Assembly: GCF_014287775.1 (NCBI RefSeq) | Contig: NZ_JACOOZ010000008.1 | Span: 62,001-126,000, forward strand | Length of the DNA stretch: 64,000 bases | Direction of reading: 5' to 3' | Origin: Eubacterium_G segne | GTDB taxonomy: Bacteria; Bacillota; Clostridia; Lachnospirales; Lachnospiraceae | Part shown: positions 9,036 through 17,307 of the stretch, piece after piece | Numbering within the stretch: position 1 is the stretch's first letter | How the letters are laid out: each line of letters starts with the position of its first letter | Position numbers and translations under genes: made by a program | Notes under the pieces: model-generated | The model's database searches: none | The model's input: the letters and a program-made list of their open reading frames with translations, nothing else | Told to the model about the DNA's origin: nothing

Positions 9036-9362
9036 GTGAGAGCAATAAAAGACAATAAGGTTTATACAGTTTCTGAATCAAACATGGATGAATATCTTGC
9101 ATTAGGATATGACATTTTGGATGATAAAGGAAAACTTATAAAACGTTCACCTAAATCTACAGTTTCATATGCAGAGTACGAAACTGTGGTGAAAGAAAGA
9201 GATGAACTCAAGGAGTTGGTTTCTAAGTTAAAAAGCTCAGGTGATAAGTTTTCTTCAATGGAATTAGACGAGCTTAAAGCCTACGCTTTAGAAAAAGGCG
9301 TTGATTTGGGTAATGCTACATCAAGAGATGGTATTATCAAGAAAATTAAAGCTGTAGAGTAG
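9036..9362 (+). CDS. Small head protein with HeH/LEM-like C-terminal motif
   Basis: GTG start with AAAGGAG upstream; 108 aa. The first ~45 residues (KDNKVYTVSESNMDEYLALGYDIL) form a small beta-rich module. A coiled coil follows (YETVVKERDELKELVSKL). The last ~35 residues (MELDELKAYALEKGVDLGNA then SRDGIIKKIKAVE) match the helix-extended-helix HeH/LEM pattern found at the ends of phage head-decoration or Rho-N-like proteins. It lies between the capsid and connector genes, so a head role is likely. Confidence 0.65.
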   Translation: MRAIKDNKVYTVSESNMDEYLALGYDILDDKGKLIKRSPKSTVSYAEYETVVKERDELKELVSKLKSSGDKFSSMELDELKAYALEKGVDLGNATSRDGIIKKIKAVE

Positions 9363-9373
9363 GAGGTGAGCCT

Positions 9374-9754
9374 ATGGCTTATACTCCTTATGTCACACCG
9401 GAAGAGTATGCTTCATTCGGTTACACACTGATTCCCGAATGTGAGCGGTATTCTTTACTAAAAAAGGCAAGCAGACACATTGATACACTGACCTTTAACC
9501 GGATACATGCTGAAGGATTTGATAATCTTACAGAGTTTCAAAGTGAAACCATTAAAGAAGTTGTGTGTCAGCAGGCAGAATTTGAATATGACAATGAGGA
9601 AATTATCAACACTATTTTACAAAGTTACAGTGTCAATGGTGTATCAATGTCATTCGGTCAGTCATGGAATGTATATGTTGAAAATGGTGTGGCTATAAAA
9701 AAAGACATATATGGACTGCTTTGTCAGACCGGGTATTGTTGCAGGCTGTTGTGA
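9374..9754 (+). CDS. Phage head-tail connector protein (gp6-like)
   Basis: The 126-aa product starts with AYTPYVTPEEYASFGYTLIPE and continues as a helical bundle (LLKKASRHIDTLTFNRI, then SETIKEVVCQQAEFEYDNEE). This is the usual pattern of the head-tail connector family that stacks under the portal. The gene is preceded by AGGAGGTGAG and overlaps the next gene by one base in a TGATG junction at 9752-9756. Its place in the capsid-connector-tail order supports the call. Confidence 0.75.
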   Translation: MAYTPYVTPEEYASFGYTLIPECERYSLLKKASRHIDTLTFNRIHAEGFDNLTEFQSETIKEVVCQQAEFEYDNEEIINTILQSYSVNGVSMSFGQSWNVYVENGVAIKKDIYGLLCQTGYCCRLL

Positions 9755-10092
9755 TGAAATATCCGAATTTAATACCAAAATCAGTGTGCAGGACAGATAT
9801 AAGAGTGGTTATATATGGTGAGGGTTTGTCAGAGACAGGCTCTCCCATTGTTGTATATGACAAAAATATTAAATCTAACTATCAGGACCGGTCATATACA
9901 AAACTCACAGCAGAACAGAAAATTGTGACATTAGGAGCAAAGGCTTATATACCTGGTGACATATGCCCAAAACTTGCCGTAATAAGTAGTGGATATGTTG
10001 AAGTATATGGTGTTAAAAGGAACATATATCAGGGAACAAAAGCAAGAAATCCTGATGGAACAGTGAATTATACGTTGTTGGAGATTGTTTAA
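9754..10092 (+). CDS. Phage head-tail joining / putative minor capsid protein
   Basis: The frame is open from TTG 9721, but ATG 9754 overlaps the previous stop as TGATG, the coupling used throughout this cluster, and I choose it (112 aa). The protein is rich in beta strands (CRTDIRVVIYGEGLSETGSP; SYTKLTAEQKIVTLGAKAYIPGD), consistent with head-tail stopper or putative minor capsid proteins at this position. It ends in YTLLEIV, and its stop overlaps the start of the next gene by one base. Specific function is inferred from gene order. Confidence 0.65.
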   Translation: MKYPNLIPKSVCRTDIRVVIYGEGLSETGSPIVVYDKNIKSNYQDRSYTKLTAEQKIVTLGAKAYIPGDICPKLAVISSGYVEVYGVKRNIYQGTKARNPDGTVNYTLLEIV

Positions 10093-10472
10093 TGAAGGTA
10101 AGTTCAAAAGTAAAGTTAAATATGGGTGTAATACGGCAATTAAGCAATGCAGCTACTGTATCATTAGAACAGACAGCAGAAGCACTTATGGGTGATTTGA
10201 AAGAATCAGAAACAATGCCTTTTGACAAGGGAACATTGCAGAATACAGACACATTTGTTGATGATTCAAAAAGCAGAAATGGAAAAGTTTCCGTGGTATC
10301 TTCCACTCCTTATGCAAGAAGGCTTTACTATCACCCGGAATATAACTTTAGCAAATCTGAAAATGCAAATGCCGGTGGAAAATGGTTTGAATCGTATACA
10401 CCGGGAGGTAAGAAGCAGGATTTTGCAGAAAAGACTTTTGCAAAACTTTACAAGAAAAATGGAGGTGTATGA
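10092..10472 (+). CDS. Phage minor capsid / HK97 gp10-like protein
   Basis: A 126-aa protein beginning with a basic helix and containing LSNAATVSLEQTAEALMGDL, then FDKGTLQNTDTFVDD and the block STPYARRLYYHPEYNF. That last stretch is characteristic of the HK97 gp10/minor capsid family, whose members sit at the head-tail interface. It is joined to the previous gene by TAATG and overlaps the next by 4 nt, in the middle of the connector block. Confidence 0.75.
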   Translation: MKVSSKVKLNMGVIRQLSNAATVSLEQTAEALMGDLKESETMPFDKGTLQNTDTFVDDSKSRNGKVSVVSSTPYARRLYYHPEYNFSKSENANAGGKWFESYTPGGKKQDFAEKTFAKLYKKNGGV

Positions 10473-10876
10473 TGTTATATCTGGCAGACATAAAAGATTG
10501 GCTGAAAGGCTTTAACATAGCTGAACATTATTACACAGGTAAACTTGATAATAAGCAGGATAAATCAATAGGAGTTTATCAGTTAAAAACCAGCAGAGAG
10601 CCTAGACAATGTATTGGTGGAATGGCATCTTATGAAATTAAACCGGTATCACTGCTTGTACATTGGAACAATGATTCACTGGAAACGGAAATGGCGTCAT
10701 ATAAGCTTTTTGAAGCCATTAAACAGTCGAACAATGTGACTATTGGTAACACAAGAATACCTTATATACGTCTATTGTCTTCAGAACCAATAGATGTGGC
10801 GACAGATGATAAAGGGGTATATGAGAGAGTAATTGAATTAGAAATTTATTTTGAGAAAGGAGAGCAGAATGAGTAA
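10469..10876 (+). CDS. Phage tail terminator-like / minor capsid protein C
   Basis: A 135-aa protein (MMLYLADIKDWLKG ...) with REPRQCIGGMASYEIKPVSL and LLVHWNNDSLETE in the middle and VIELEIYFEKGE at the end. It resembles the Minor_capsid_3 family, which occupies the slot of tail terminator proteins between connectors and the tail tube. It starts inside the end of the previous gene (ATG at 10469 or 10472), and its last 8 bases overlap the tail tube gene. Confidence 0.7.
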   Translation: MMLYLADIKDWLKGFNIAEHYYTGKLDNKQDKSIGVYQLKTSREPRQCIGGMASYEIKPVSLLVHWNNDSLETEMASYKLFEAIKQSNNVTIGNTRIPYIRLLSSEPIDVATDDKGVYERVIELEIYFEKGEQNE

Positions 10877-11303
10877 ACCAGATGGAGTTTTTCCTGTATA
10901 TGAAAACCAGTTTAAGGTTGGTGAAGCAAAGGGAAGTGTAAACCCCATAGCGGATATGGAGTCATTTTCAGTTTCATTTGACAATGGTGTGGAAGAATGG
11001 ACACCAATGAATACAGAGGGATGGATAAGGAGATTAATGACTGCAAAGGGAATCACCGTGTCAGTATCAGGAAAAAGAAACATAGGAGATACAGGAAATG
11101 ACTATATAGCAGGTAAATGGGCAGCCAATGGAAGGGATGCAGAGGGTTACTTTGAGTGGACTTTTCCTGATGGCACAGTTGTTGCATTTGAAAATGCCGT
11201 TATCAATGTTACAGCTTGTAACGCAGGTGATAGCACAAATGTTGGACCATTGGAATTTGATGTTATGTCAAATGGTAAGCCGACAATAACACCGGCTGTT
11301 TAA
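10869..11303 (+). CDS. Phage major tail (tube) protein
   Basis: I start at ATG 10869 (MSKPDGVFPVYENQFKVG), which has GAAAGGAG upstream, rather than the frame opening at 10851. The 144-aa product is all-beta with blocks SFSVSFDNGVEEWTPMN, LMTAKGITVSVSGKRN, GYFEWTFPDGTVVAFENAV and a C-terminal GPLEFDVMSNGKPT. This is the usual form of tail tube subunits with the two-sheet tube fold. A strong terminator follows it, consistent with the need for more tail tube than later tail proteins. Confidence 0.85.
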   Translation: MSKPDGVFPVYENQFKVGEAKGSVNPIADMESFSVSFDNGVEEWTPMNTEGWIRRLMTAKGITVSVSGKRNIGDTGNDYIAGKWAANGRDAEGYFEWTFPDGTVVAFENAVINVTACNAGDSTNVGPLEFDVMSNGKPTITPAV

Positions 11304-11323
11304 TTAGTAGTTATAAATCATGG

Positions 11324-11356
11324 CAGAGTGGAACTAATAGGTTCTGCTCTGTTTTT
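11324..11356 (+). terminator. Terminator after tail tube gene
   Basis: CAGAGTGGAAC (11324-11334) pairs with GTTCTGCTCTG (11341-11351), 11 bp with two G-U pairs, around a 6-nt loop, followed by TTTTT. It probably attenuates transcription between the abundant capsid/tube proteins and the later tail genes. Confidence 0.8.
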
Positions 11357-11380
11357 GTATAAAAGGAAAGGAATAGATAT

Positions 11381-11677
11381 ATGTCAAAAGTAATTGATAT
11401 TACAGAAAAATTGAATTTTGAGGAGAATCCAAAAATCAAAATAAAGGATTTGGAATTAGAAATAGATGCAAGTGCTGAAAATATGTTAAAGGTAATGGGA
11501 CTTGCAAGTGACAATCCAACAGCAAAGGATGTTGAAGAAATGTGCAAGATTATCTTTACGAAGGAGGCACAGAAAGAATTGTCACAGTTAAAACTTAATT
11601 TTAAGGATTATCAGATGGTGGTTATGTCAGCGATTGATGTAGCAGTAGGTAATACGGAAGGCGAAGAGGGGGAGTAG
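11381..11677 (+). CDS. Tail assembly chaperone G-type protein
   Basis: A 98-aa protein lying between the tail tube and tape measure genes, the conserved slot for the lambda G/T-type chaperones that coat the tape measure protein during tail assembly. It is helical and acidic, with DITEKLNFEENPKIKIKDLE at the start and VEEMCKIIFTKEAQKELSQL in the middle. Its stop codon lies just after a G-rich slippery stretch, where a -1 shift would extend it into the overlapping downstream frame. Confidence 0.75.
   Translation: MSKVIDITEKLNFEENPKIKIKDLELEIDASAENMLKVMGLASDNPTAKDVEEMCKIIFTKEAQKELSQLKLNFKDYQMVVMSAIDVAVGNTEGEEGE
11668..11674 (+). other. Probable -1 programmed ribosomal frameshift site
   Basis: The G-frame codons here read GAG GGG GAG TAG. 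The heptamer G GGG GAG lets the glycine tRNA on GGG (11669-11671) slip back to GGG (11668-11670), after which the frame continues as GGA GTA GAC CCT TTC without a stop to 12009. Lambda G-GT uses a closely similar G-rich heptamer at the same gene position. Confidence 0.75.
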
Positions 11678-12009
11678 ACCCTTTCTATGATCTGATAGAT
11701 GATTTTGACTTAATAGTTGCATCTTTTACAGCACAATATGGTTTGCGTGTGTCAGACATTAAAAAAATGCGTTGGTCTGAATTTAGAAGTTTACTTGTCG
11801 GGATAGGGCCGGACACGGTTCTTGGAAGAATAGTGTCAATCAGATCAGAAGAAGACAGAGATGTTCTGAAAAACTTCACAAAAGACCAAATGAGAATAAG
11901 AAATGAATGGAGATTAAGACATACAAGGACAATGAGTAAAAAAGGTGCAAAAAAGGCTATTGAAGGAATGGAAAGGGCATTCCTTAGAATGGCTGGATTA
12001 AATGTTTAG
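11671..12009 (+). CDS. Tail assembly chaperone T-type extension (Gp15-like), made by frameshift
   Basis: This is a -1 frame continuation of the G-type chaperone, with no ribosome site and no convincing start (the first GTG/ATG are at 11743 and 11767). It reads VDPFYDLIDDFDLIVASF, then QYGLRVSDIKKMRWSEFRSL and a basic tail RNEWRLRHTRTMSKKGAKK. The early part resembles the bacteriophage Gp15 family that follows the tail tube in Gram-positive phages. The fused product would be about 209 aa. The T domain is expected to recruit tail tube subunits to the tape measure complex. Confidence 0.72.
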   Translation, partial: GVDPFYDLIDDFDLIVASFTAQYGLRVSDIKKMRWSEFRSLLVGIGPDTVLGRIVSIRSEEDRDVLKNFTKDQMRIRNEWRLRHTRTMSKKGAKKAIEGMERAFLRMAGLNV

Positions 12010-12026
12010 CAGGAAGGAGGGATAGG

Positions 12027-15000
12027 ATGCAAACGGTTGGAGCAGTAGCACTTGATTTAAACCTAAATGAAAAGGGCTTTAATTCACAGCTTAAAAGTAT
12101 AGGCAATATGGCTAAAAAGGTCGGCGCAACCATAGCAGGAGCTTTTGCAATAAAAAAAGGCGTGGACTTTGGCAAAGACTGTATAGAGCTTGGTTCAGAC
12201 TTAACGGAAGTACAAAACGTAGTTGATGTTGCTTTCCCAAAAATGAATAAGACAATTGATAAGTTCGCAAAGAATGCAGCCGCACAATTTGGTTTATCAG
12301 AAACAATGGCAAAGAGATATGCAGGTACATTTGGCTCAATGTCAAAGGCTTTTGGATTTTCTGAAAAAGAAGCAGCTGAAATGAGTACAACTCTTACCGG
12401 ATTATCAGGTGATGTTGCATCTTTTTACAATATTAGTCAGGATGAGGCATATACGAAACTTAAGTCAGTGTTTACTGGTGAAACTGAATCCCTCAAGGAC
12501 TTAGGTGTTGTAATGACACAAACTGCATTGGATCAGTTTGCTTTACAGAATGGATTTGGCAAAACAACAGCAAAAATGACGGAGCAGGAAAAGGTAGCAT
12601 TAAGGTATGCCTTTGTGCAGAAGCAATTGACGGATGCAAGTGGTGATTTTGCCAGAACGTCAGACAGTTGGGCAAACCAGACAAGAATATTAAATTTGCA
12701 GTTCGAGAGTTTGAAAGCCAATATTGGACAAGGTCTTATTAATATTTTTGCACCGGTATTAAAGCTTATAAATACTCTTCTTGCAAAGTTAAGTACATTG
12801 GCAGGTGCATTTAAGTCATTTACGGAAATGCTTACAGGAAATAAGAATGAGGATACTAGTGTATCTGAAACAAGTGATGACCTTAAGGGAATAAAAGATA
12901 ATGCTGACGGTGCCACAAGTGGAATGGACGGATTAGCCAAATCTACTAAAAAAGCAGCAAAGGCAGCAAATGGGTTAGCTAATTTCGATAATCTGAATGT
13001 AATGCAACAGGACAGTGACAGCAGCACTCCAGGAAGCGGTTCCGGAGATATAAATGGAGTGAAGTATTCAACTAAAGGGATAGATGCAGGTAACGGTTCT
13101 TTAGGAAAAATGGATAAATTGCTATCTATGATTTTGAACAAATTTAGAAAACTTTCAAAATTGTTCCTGGCAGGTTTCACCCTTGGTTTAAAAAGTGATG
13201 GCTTTGAACAGATTTTAAATTATTTAAGAAACATAGGAGATAATTTAAAAGATATTTTTACAGACCCTAAAGTTGTAAGTGCTGCAAATAATTGGGTTGA
13301 TAACGTTGTATATAATTTAGGCAGGATAACCGGCTCTGTTGCAAGCATTGGAGTAAGTATCGGAACAATGCTTATTGGTGGAATAAATAAGTTCCTTGAC
13401 CAAAATAAAGATTATATAAAAGGCAAATTTGTTGAGATATTAGATATTTCATCAGAAAGAGCAACAATATGGGGGAATTTTTTTGATGCATTAGCAGATA
13501 TTTACACTATATTTGAAAACGATAATGCACAGCAAATAGTGGCTGACATTATTTCGATTTTCACGATAGTTCATTTAGAGGTTTTATCTTTATGCGAAAA
13601 AATTGGTAGAGATGTGCTATCAGCTATCACTAAACCAATAATTGAAAATAAAGATGCAATTAAAGAAGCTTTGGACAATACATTAACTCCAATAAGTAAA
13701 ATCGTTGGTGGCATTAAGGATTTTATTCAAGGAGTTTTTGAAATTATACAGAGTAATTATGACAAGTATGTAAAGCCAACTTTAGATAATATAGGTTCGG
13801 GATTATCGACAATATTTTCCTATGTGTTAGATGGATATAATGCATACATTTCTCCAGTGGTTGACAGAATTGCAGATGGAATATCAGATGTACTAAATTC
13901 ATACATTAAGCCGTTTGTTGGCAGTATCATTGGATTTGTTGGAAGAATTATTGATGCATTAGGAAAATTGTTTAATTTCTTGTCACCAATTATTGGATGG
14001 ATAATACAAACCATAATGTCAAAGTTAGGGCCAGCTATTGAATTTGTGTGGATAATTGTAAAAACGGTTGTAAGTATGATTAGTGTAATTATAACTAATT
14101 TAGTAAATGTAATTAATGGAATCATTGATTTTATTGTTGGAGTTTTTACAGGAGACTGGCAAAAAGCATGGGATGGTATAAAAGGCATATTTAGCGGTAT
14201 TTTTGATGGAATCAAAAATGTCATAAAGGTTGCAATGGAATTTGTAAGGGACATAATTGTGGCAATTTGTGGGAAAATAGCAAGTTTTATAAAAAATGTA
14301 GCTAGTGGAACCGTTACTGTTTTGAAAACATCATGGTCTTTGATTAAGAATGTATTTTCTGGAGTAGCAGGGTTCTTTACAAACATTTTTTCTTCAGCTC
14401 TAAATGGAATAAAAAAGATTTGGGAAAATCCAGGTACTTTTTTTGATGGAGTATGGAAAGGAATTAAAGGCTCATTTGCCCACGTAACAAATTGGTTTAA
14501 AGACACATTTAGTAAGGCATGGCAGGCTGTCAAGGATGTTTTTTCTAGGGGTGGAAAGATCTTTACCGGAATAAAAGATGGTATATCAGGAGTCTTTAAA
14601 ATGGTAGTAAATAAAATTATTGATGCAATGAATGGAATCATTAAAAAACCATTTAATGACATTAACGGAATGCTTAACAAGATTAGGGATGTAAAGATAA
14701 TGAAATGGCATCCGTTCCATGACTTGTGGGAGCAGAATCCGTTAGCTGTTCCGCAGATACCAAAATTAGCAAAAGGTGCTGTGTTAAAACCTAATGCTCC
14801 ATTTCTTGCAATGGTAGGTGATCAGAAAAACGGAACAAATATAGAGGCGCCACTTGAAACTATTAAACAGGCACTGCGAGACGTACAGGAAAGCAACAAA
14901 GGAACAGGTGGAAATGACAACATTGTTGTAAATGTATTTCTAAAGGGTGATGCGGACGGAGTATTTAATTTAGTTAAAACTGAAGCTAAAAAATATAAGA

Positions 15001-15029
15001 ACAGAACGGGAACCCCGGCATTTAATTAA
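12027..15029 (+). CDS. Phage tail tape measure protein
   Basis: A 1000-aa protein that sets tail length and crosses the host membrane during DNA entry. Residues ~50-240 carry the conserved TP901-type core (LGSDLTEVQNVVDVAF, FGLSETMAKRYAGTFG, MSTTLTGLSGDVASFY and DSWANQTRILNLQFESLKANIG). A Ser/Gly linker lies around residue 330-350. From ~400 on are long amphipathic and hydrophobic helices (VSMISVIITNLVNVINGIID and relatives). The C-terminus (FHDLWEQNPLAVPQIPKLAKGA then NAPFLAMVGDQ) is typical of clostridial phages. GGAGGGATAGG precedes the ATG. Confidence 0.92.
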   Translation: MQTVGAVALDLNLNEKGFNSQLKSIGNMAKKVGATIAGAFAIKKGVDFGKDCIELGSDLTEVQNVVDVAFPKMNKTIDKFAKNAAAQFGLSETMAKRYAGTFGSMSKAFGFSEKEAAEMSTTLTGLSGDVASFYNISQDEAYTKLKSVFTGETESLKDLGVVMTQTALDQFALQNGFGKTTAKMTEQEKVALRYAFVQKQLTDASGDFARTSDSWANQTRILNLQFESLKANIGQGLINIFAPVLKLINTLLAKLSTLAGAFKSFTEMLTGNKNEDTSVSETSDDLKGIKDNADGATSGMDGLAKSTKKAAKAANGLANFDNLNVMQQDSDSSTPGSGSGDINGVKYSTKGIDAGNGSLGKMDKLLSMILNKFRKLSKLFLAGFTLGLKSDGFEQILNYLRNIGDNLKDIFTDPKVVSAANNWVDNVVYNLGRITGSVASIGVSIGTMLIGGINKFLDQNKDYIKGKFVEILDISSERATIWGNFFDALADIYTIFENDNAQQIVADIISIFTIVHLEVLSLCEKIGRDVLSAITKPIIENKDAIKEALDNTLTPISKIVGGIKDFIQGVFEIIQSNYDKYVKPTLDNIGSGLSTIFSYVLDGYNAYISPVVDRIADGISDVLNSYIKPFVGSIIGFVGRIIDALGKLFNFLSPIIGWIIQTIMSKLGPAIEFVWIIVKTVVSMISVIITNLVNVINGIIDFIVGVFTGDWQKAWDGIKGIFSGIFDGIKNVIKVAMEFVRDIIVAICGKIASFIKNVASGTVTVLKTSWSLIKNVFSGVAGFFTNIFSSALNGIKKIWENPGTFFDGVWKGIKGSFAHVTNWFKDTFSKAWQAVKDVFSRGGKIFTGIKDGISGVFKMVVNKIIDAMNGIIKKPFNDINGMLNKIRDVKIMKWHPFHDLWEQNPLAVPQIPKLAKGAVLKPNAPFLAMVGDQKNGTNIEAPLETIKQALRDVQESNKGTGGNDNIVVNVFLKGDADGVFNLVKTEAKKYKNRTGTPAFN

Positions 15030-15043
15030 GGAAGGAGCAGGTT

Positions 15044-15448
15044 ATGGCAAGTTATAAAGGATATTTGCTAAAAATAAAAGACAAAGTATTTCCGAACGAA
15101 TACATAATGTGGGGTTCTTATCATTCTTATGACAATCAGAGGTCTGAACTTAAAGCAAATCGTAATGCAGCTAATCTCTTAGTGAGACAGACTTCCCCAA
15201 ATTTTAAAACTAAAATTGAATTTGAGACACCAAAATTATGGCTTAATGAATACGAGGAAATACGAAATTTATTAAATCAGGGTATTGTTAATTCAAGAGA
15301 GCGAAAGATACAGGTGACATATTGGAACTCAGAAGAATTAAGATATAAAGATGCAATCTGTTATATGCCTGATATTGATTACCAGCCTAACAATTTGGGA
15401 AATACACTGCTCTATGACCAAATGAAACTAGAGTTTATTGAATATTAA
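15044..15448 (+). CDS. Phage distal tail-type protein (DUF6711-like)
   Basis: A 134-aa protein immediately after the tape measure gene, the usual place of the distal tail (Dit) hub protein. It begins ASYKGYLLKIKDKVFPNEYI and contains QTSPNFKTKIEFETPKLWLN and RKIQVTYWNSEELRYKDAICY, patterns seen in DUF6711 family proteins of clostridial phages. It would link the tail tube to the baseplate. The next gene starts 12 nt downstream with its own AGGAGG site. Confidence 0.65.
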   Translation: MASYKGYLLKIKDKVFPNEYIMWGSYHSYDNQRSELKANRNAANLLVRQTSPNFKTKIEFETPKLWLNEYEEIRNLLNQGIVNSRERKIQVTYWNSEELRYKDAICYMPDIDYQPNNLGNTLLYDQMKLEFIEY

Positions 15449-15460
15449 GGAGGAGCACAA

Positions 15461-17299
15461 TTGCTAAACGTTAGTGATAAGACCAAAGAAATATATCTTA
15501 ATGAAAATATGCCAAAGTACATCACAATATCATTCCCAAATGGAGACCATGCTGATATTACCAACAGTAACATCTTAGAGGAAAGTATGAAGCTTGTACA
15601 GAGCATATGTGAGGAAAACAAGCCTATAGTTGGTGGCTGTAATTCTTCCCAGTTTGAAATTACAGTGGCAGACATTGATGAAGATTTGACTAACAAGATG
15701 ATAAAAGTAACTATCAGCTTAAAGGACCCACATTACAGAGGTTTTTTTGGTGATTTAAGCAAAGAATACAATGAGGGTGATGTGGTTAAAAGTGTCAGTG
15801 GAGAATACTATGAATGCATTAAGCAGACATATGAAATACAGTCACTGGAATTTAGTACACAGGATATTCCAAATGTTGGCAAATTAAAAACGGCAATCTT
15901 AAATGACATTACAGAGTATGGTGTATTAAAGGTAAACACAGGCTCAATAGACTGGAGCAATCTTCAGATGAACATAATTCAGGCAAAAAGTGATGGTACG
16001 TCTCCTGATGTTACAACAATCACAAATGATTTTAACAGCATTATCATGATAAATAGCAAATGTACGTCAATTACCATTTCCATACAGGATAAATCATCAG
16101 ATGGAAGTGCTTTAGACATTCTTATTCAAAAACTGGATGTGCGTTTACTGGTAAGTTCCGGACGTGATGAAGAGCATTGGCAGCAGTCTTACGGTTACAT
16201 TGATACAAGTGATACAGACGATATTGTGTTGTTTGACGGAAAGATAGAGAGCTGTAAAAAGAAAAACGACAGACGTTTCAGGGATATAGTGGCATATGAT
16301 TACTTACATTATCTTGATGAAAACAGTAACATAATAATTTCAGATTTTTTTAAATCAGGAGATTATGGACTGGTTGATTCTCATAATAAGGGCGAATGGG
16401 TACAAGGCACACTTTATAAAAAAGGAGATGTCATTCACTGTGATTACACAATACCGCAGGGTGGTTCTTCCTATTTAGACATGTCTGCATGGTATGAGTA
16501 TTTACAGCCGGTAAATAAAGGACAGAGTAAATGGAATCCGTATGAGTTGTACACAGGTTACTTTGACAGTCAGTATAATATTAAGGGAAGTGAAATTTTA
16601 AAGAAATTAACAAAAAATAAGAAAGCTACTACTACGGTTAAAAAAATTAGGGACAAGCTGTTTGAATATCTTGGTGAAGTATTTGACTTTAAGCAGCAGG
16701 AAACAACATTACCAATGGATAATGTAACTCTGTGGATTAAGCCATTTTCTTCAAATATGACATTAATGCAGTTGCTTGATTACATATGCAATTTAAACGG
16801 AGTATTTGGCTTTTACAATCCCCACACGGCACACTTTGAGTATGTTGCACCACCGGATGTTAGTACCCCTTATAACATAGGTAGAAATTATGACATGGAT
16901 GGTGTGGAATACTCAGATAATGTATATGAATGTAAAGCATTTGACATTATTGATAGTAATGGAAATTCACTACAGGGTACAGCAGATAAGCCGTCAATGT
17001 CGGTCAAATACAGTTTTCTGCTAAAAGACCAATATACCCCCGCTGACTGTATAAGTATAGTTAATTCATCCATGTTAGGTCAAAACAAGCTTAAGTTTAC
17101 ACCAACAAAGTTAAAAATGATGGGATTACCATTTATAACACCGGGTGATGTAATAAGTTACAAGGTTGATGAATATTCACCGGATGAAGACGGAAATCTG
17201 GTTGATATGGAAAAGACAATTACTACTGTGGTGCTTAAACGTACATTGAGTGGGATTGTGGCACTGACGGATGATATTGAAGCTAATTATGAGGAATAG
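15461..17299 (+). CDS. Phage tail hub / minor structural protein
   Basis: TTG start with AAGGAGGAGCA upstream; 612 aa. The N-terminal part (EIYLNENMPKYITISFPNGD; GGCNSSQFEITVADI) resembles the beta-rich hub domain of tail-associated proteins. A short carbohydrate-binding-like repeat appears twice (YNEGDVVKSVSGEYYECI near residue 105 and YKKGDVIHCDYTIPQGG near 325), of the type found in carbohydrate-binding modules of secreted and phage proteins. The rest (LWIKPFSSNMTLMQLLDYIC; FYNPHTAHFEYVAPPD) fits a tail tip attachment scaffold. No lytic motif was seen. Confidence 0.7.
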   Translation: MLNVSDKTKEIYLNENMPKYITISFPNGDHADITNSNILEESMKLVQSICEENKPIVGGCNSSQFEITVADIDEDLTNKMIKVTISLKDPHYRGFFGDLSKEYNEGDVVKSVSGEYYECIKQTYEIQSLEFSTQDIPNVGKLKTAILNDITEYGVLKVNTGSIDWSNLQMNIIQAKSDGTSPDVTTITNDFNSIIMINSKCTSITISIQDKSSDGSALDILIQKLDVRLLVSSGRDEEHWQQSYGYIDTSDTDDIVLFDGKIESCKKKNDRRFRDIVAYDYLHYLDENSNIIISDFFKSGDYGLVDSHNKGEWVQGTLYKKGDVIHCDYTIPQGGSSYLDMSAWYEYLQPVNKGQSKWNPYELYTGYFDSQYNIKGSEILKKLTKNKKATTTVKKIRDKLFEYLGEVFDFKQQETTLPMDNVTLWIKPFSSNMTLMQLLDYICNLNGVFGFYNPHTAHFEYVAPPDVSTPYNIGRNYDMDGVEYSDNVYECKAFDIIDSNGNSLQGTADKPSMSVKYSFLLKDQYTPADCISIVNSSMLGQNKLKFTPTKLKMMGLPFITPGDVISYKVDEYSPDEDGNLVDMEKTITTVVLKRTLSGIVALTDDIEANYEE

Positions 17300-17307
17300 G
17301 AGCAGTT

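Noticed and set aside
12533..13180. 215-codon minus-strand frame within the tape measure gene
   Set aside because: Shadow frame of a well-supported phage gene with no start signal.
13820..14680. 286-codon open frame on the minus strand of the tape measure gene
   Set aside because: It mirrors the hydrophobic repeat-rich tape measure frame, has no ribosome site, and resembles no protein.
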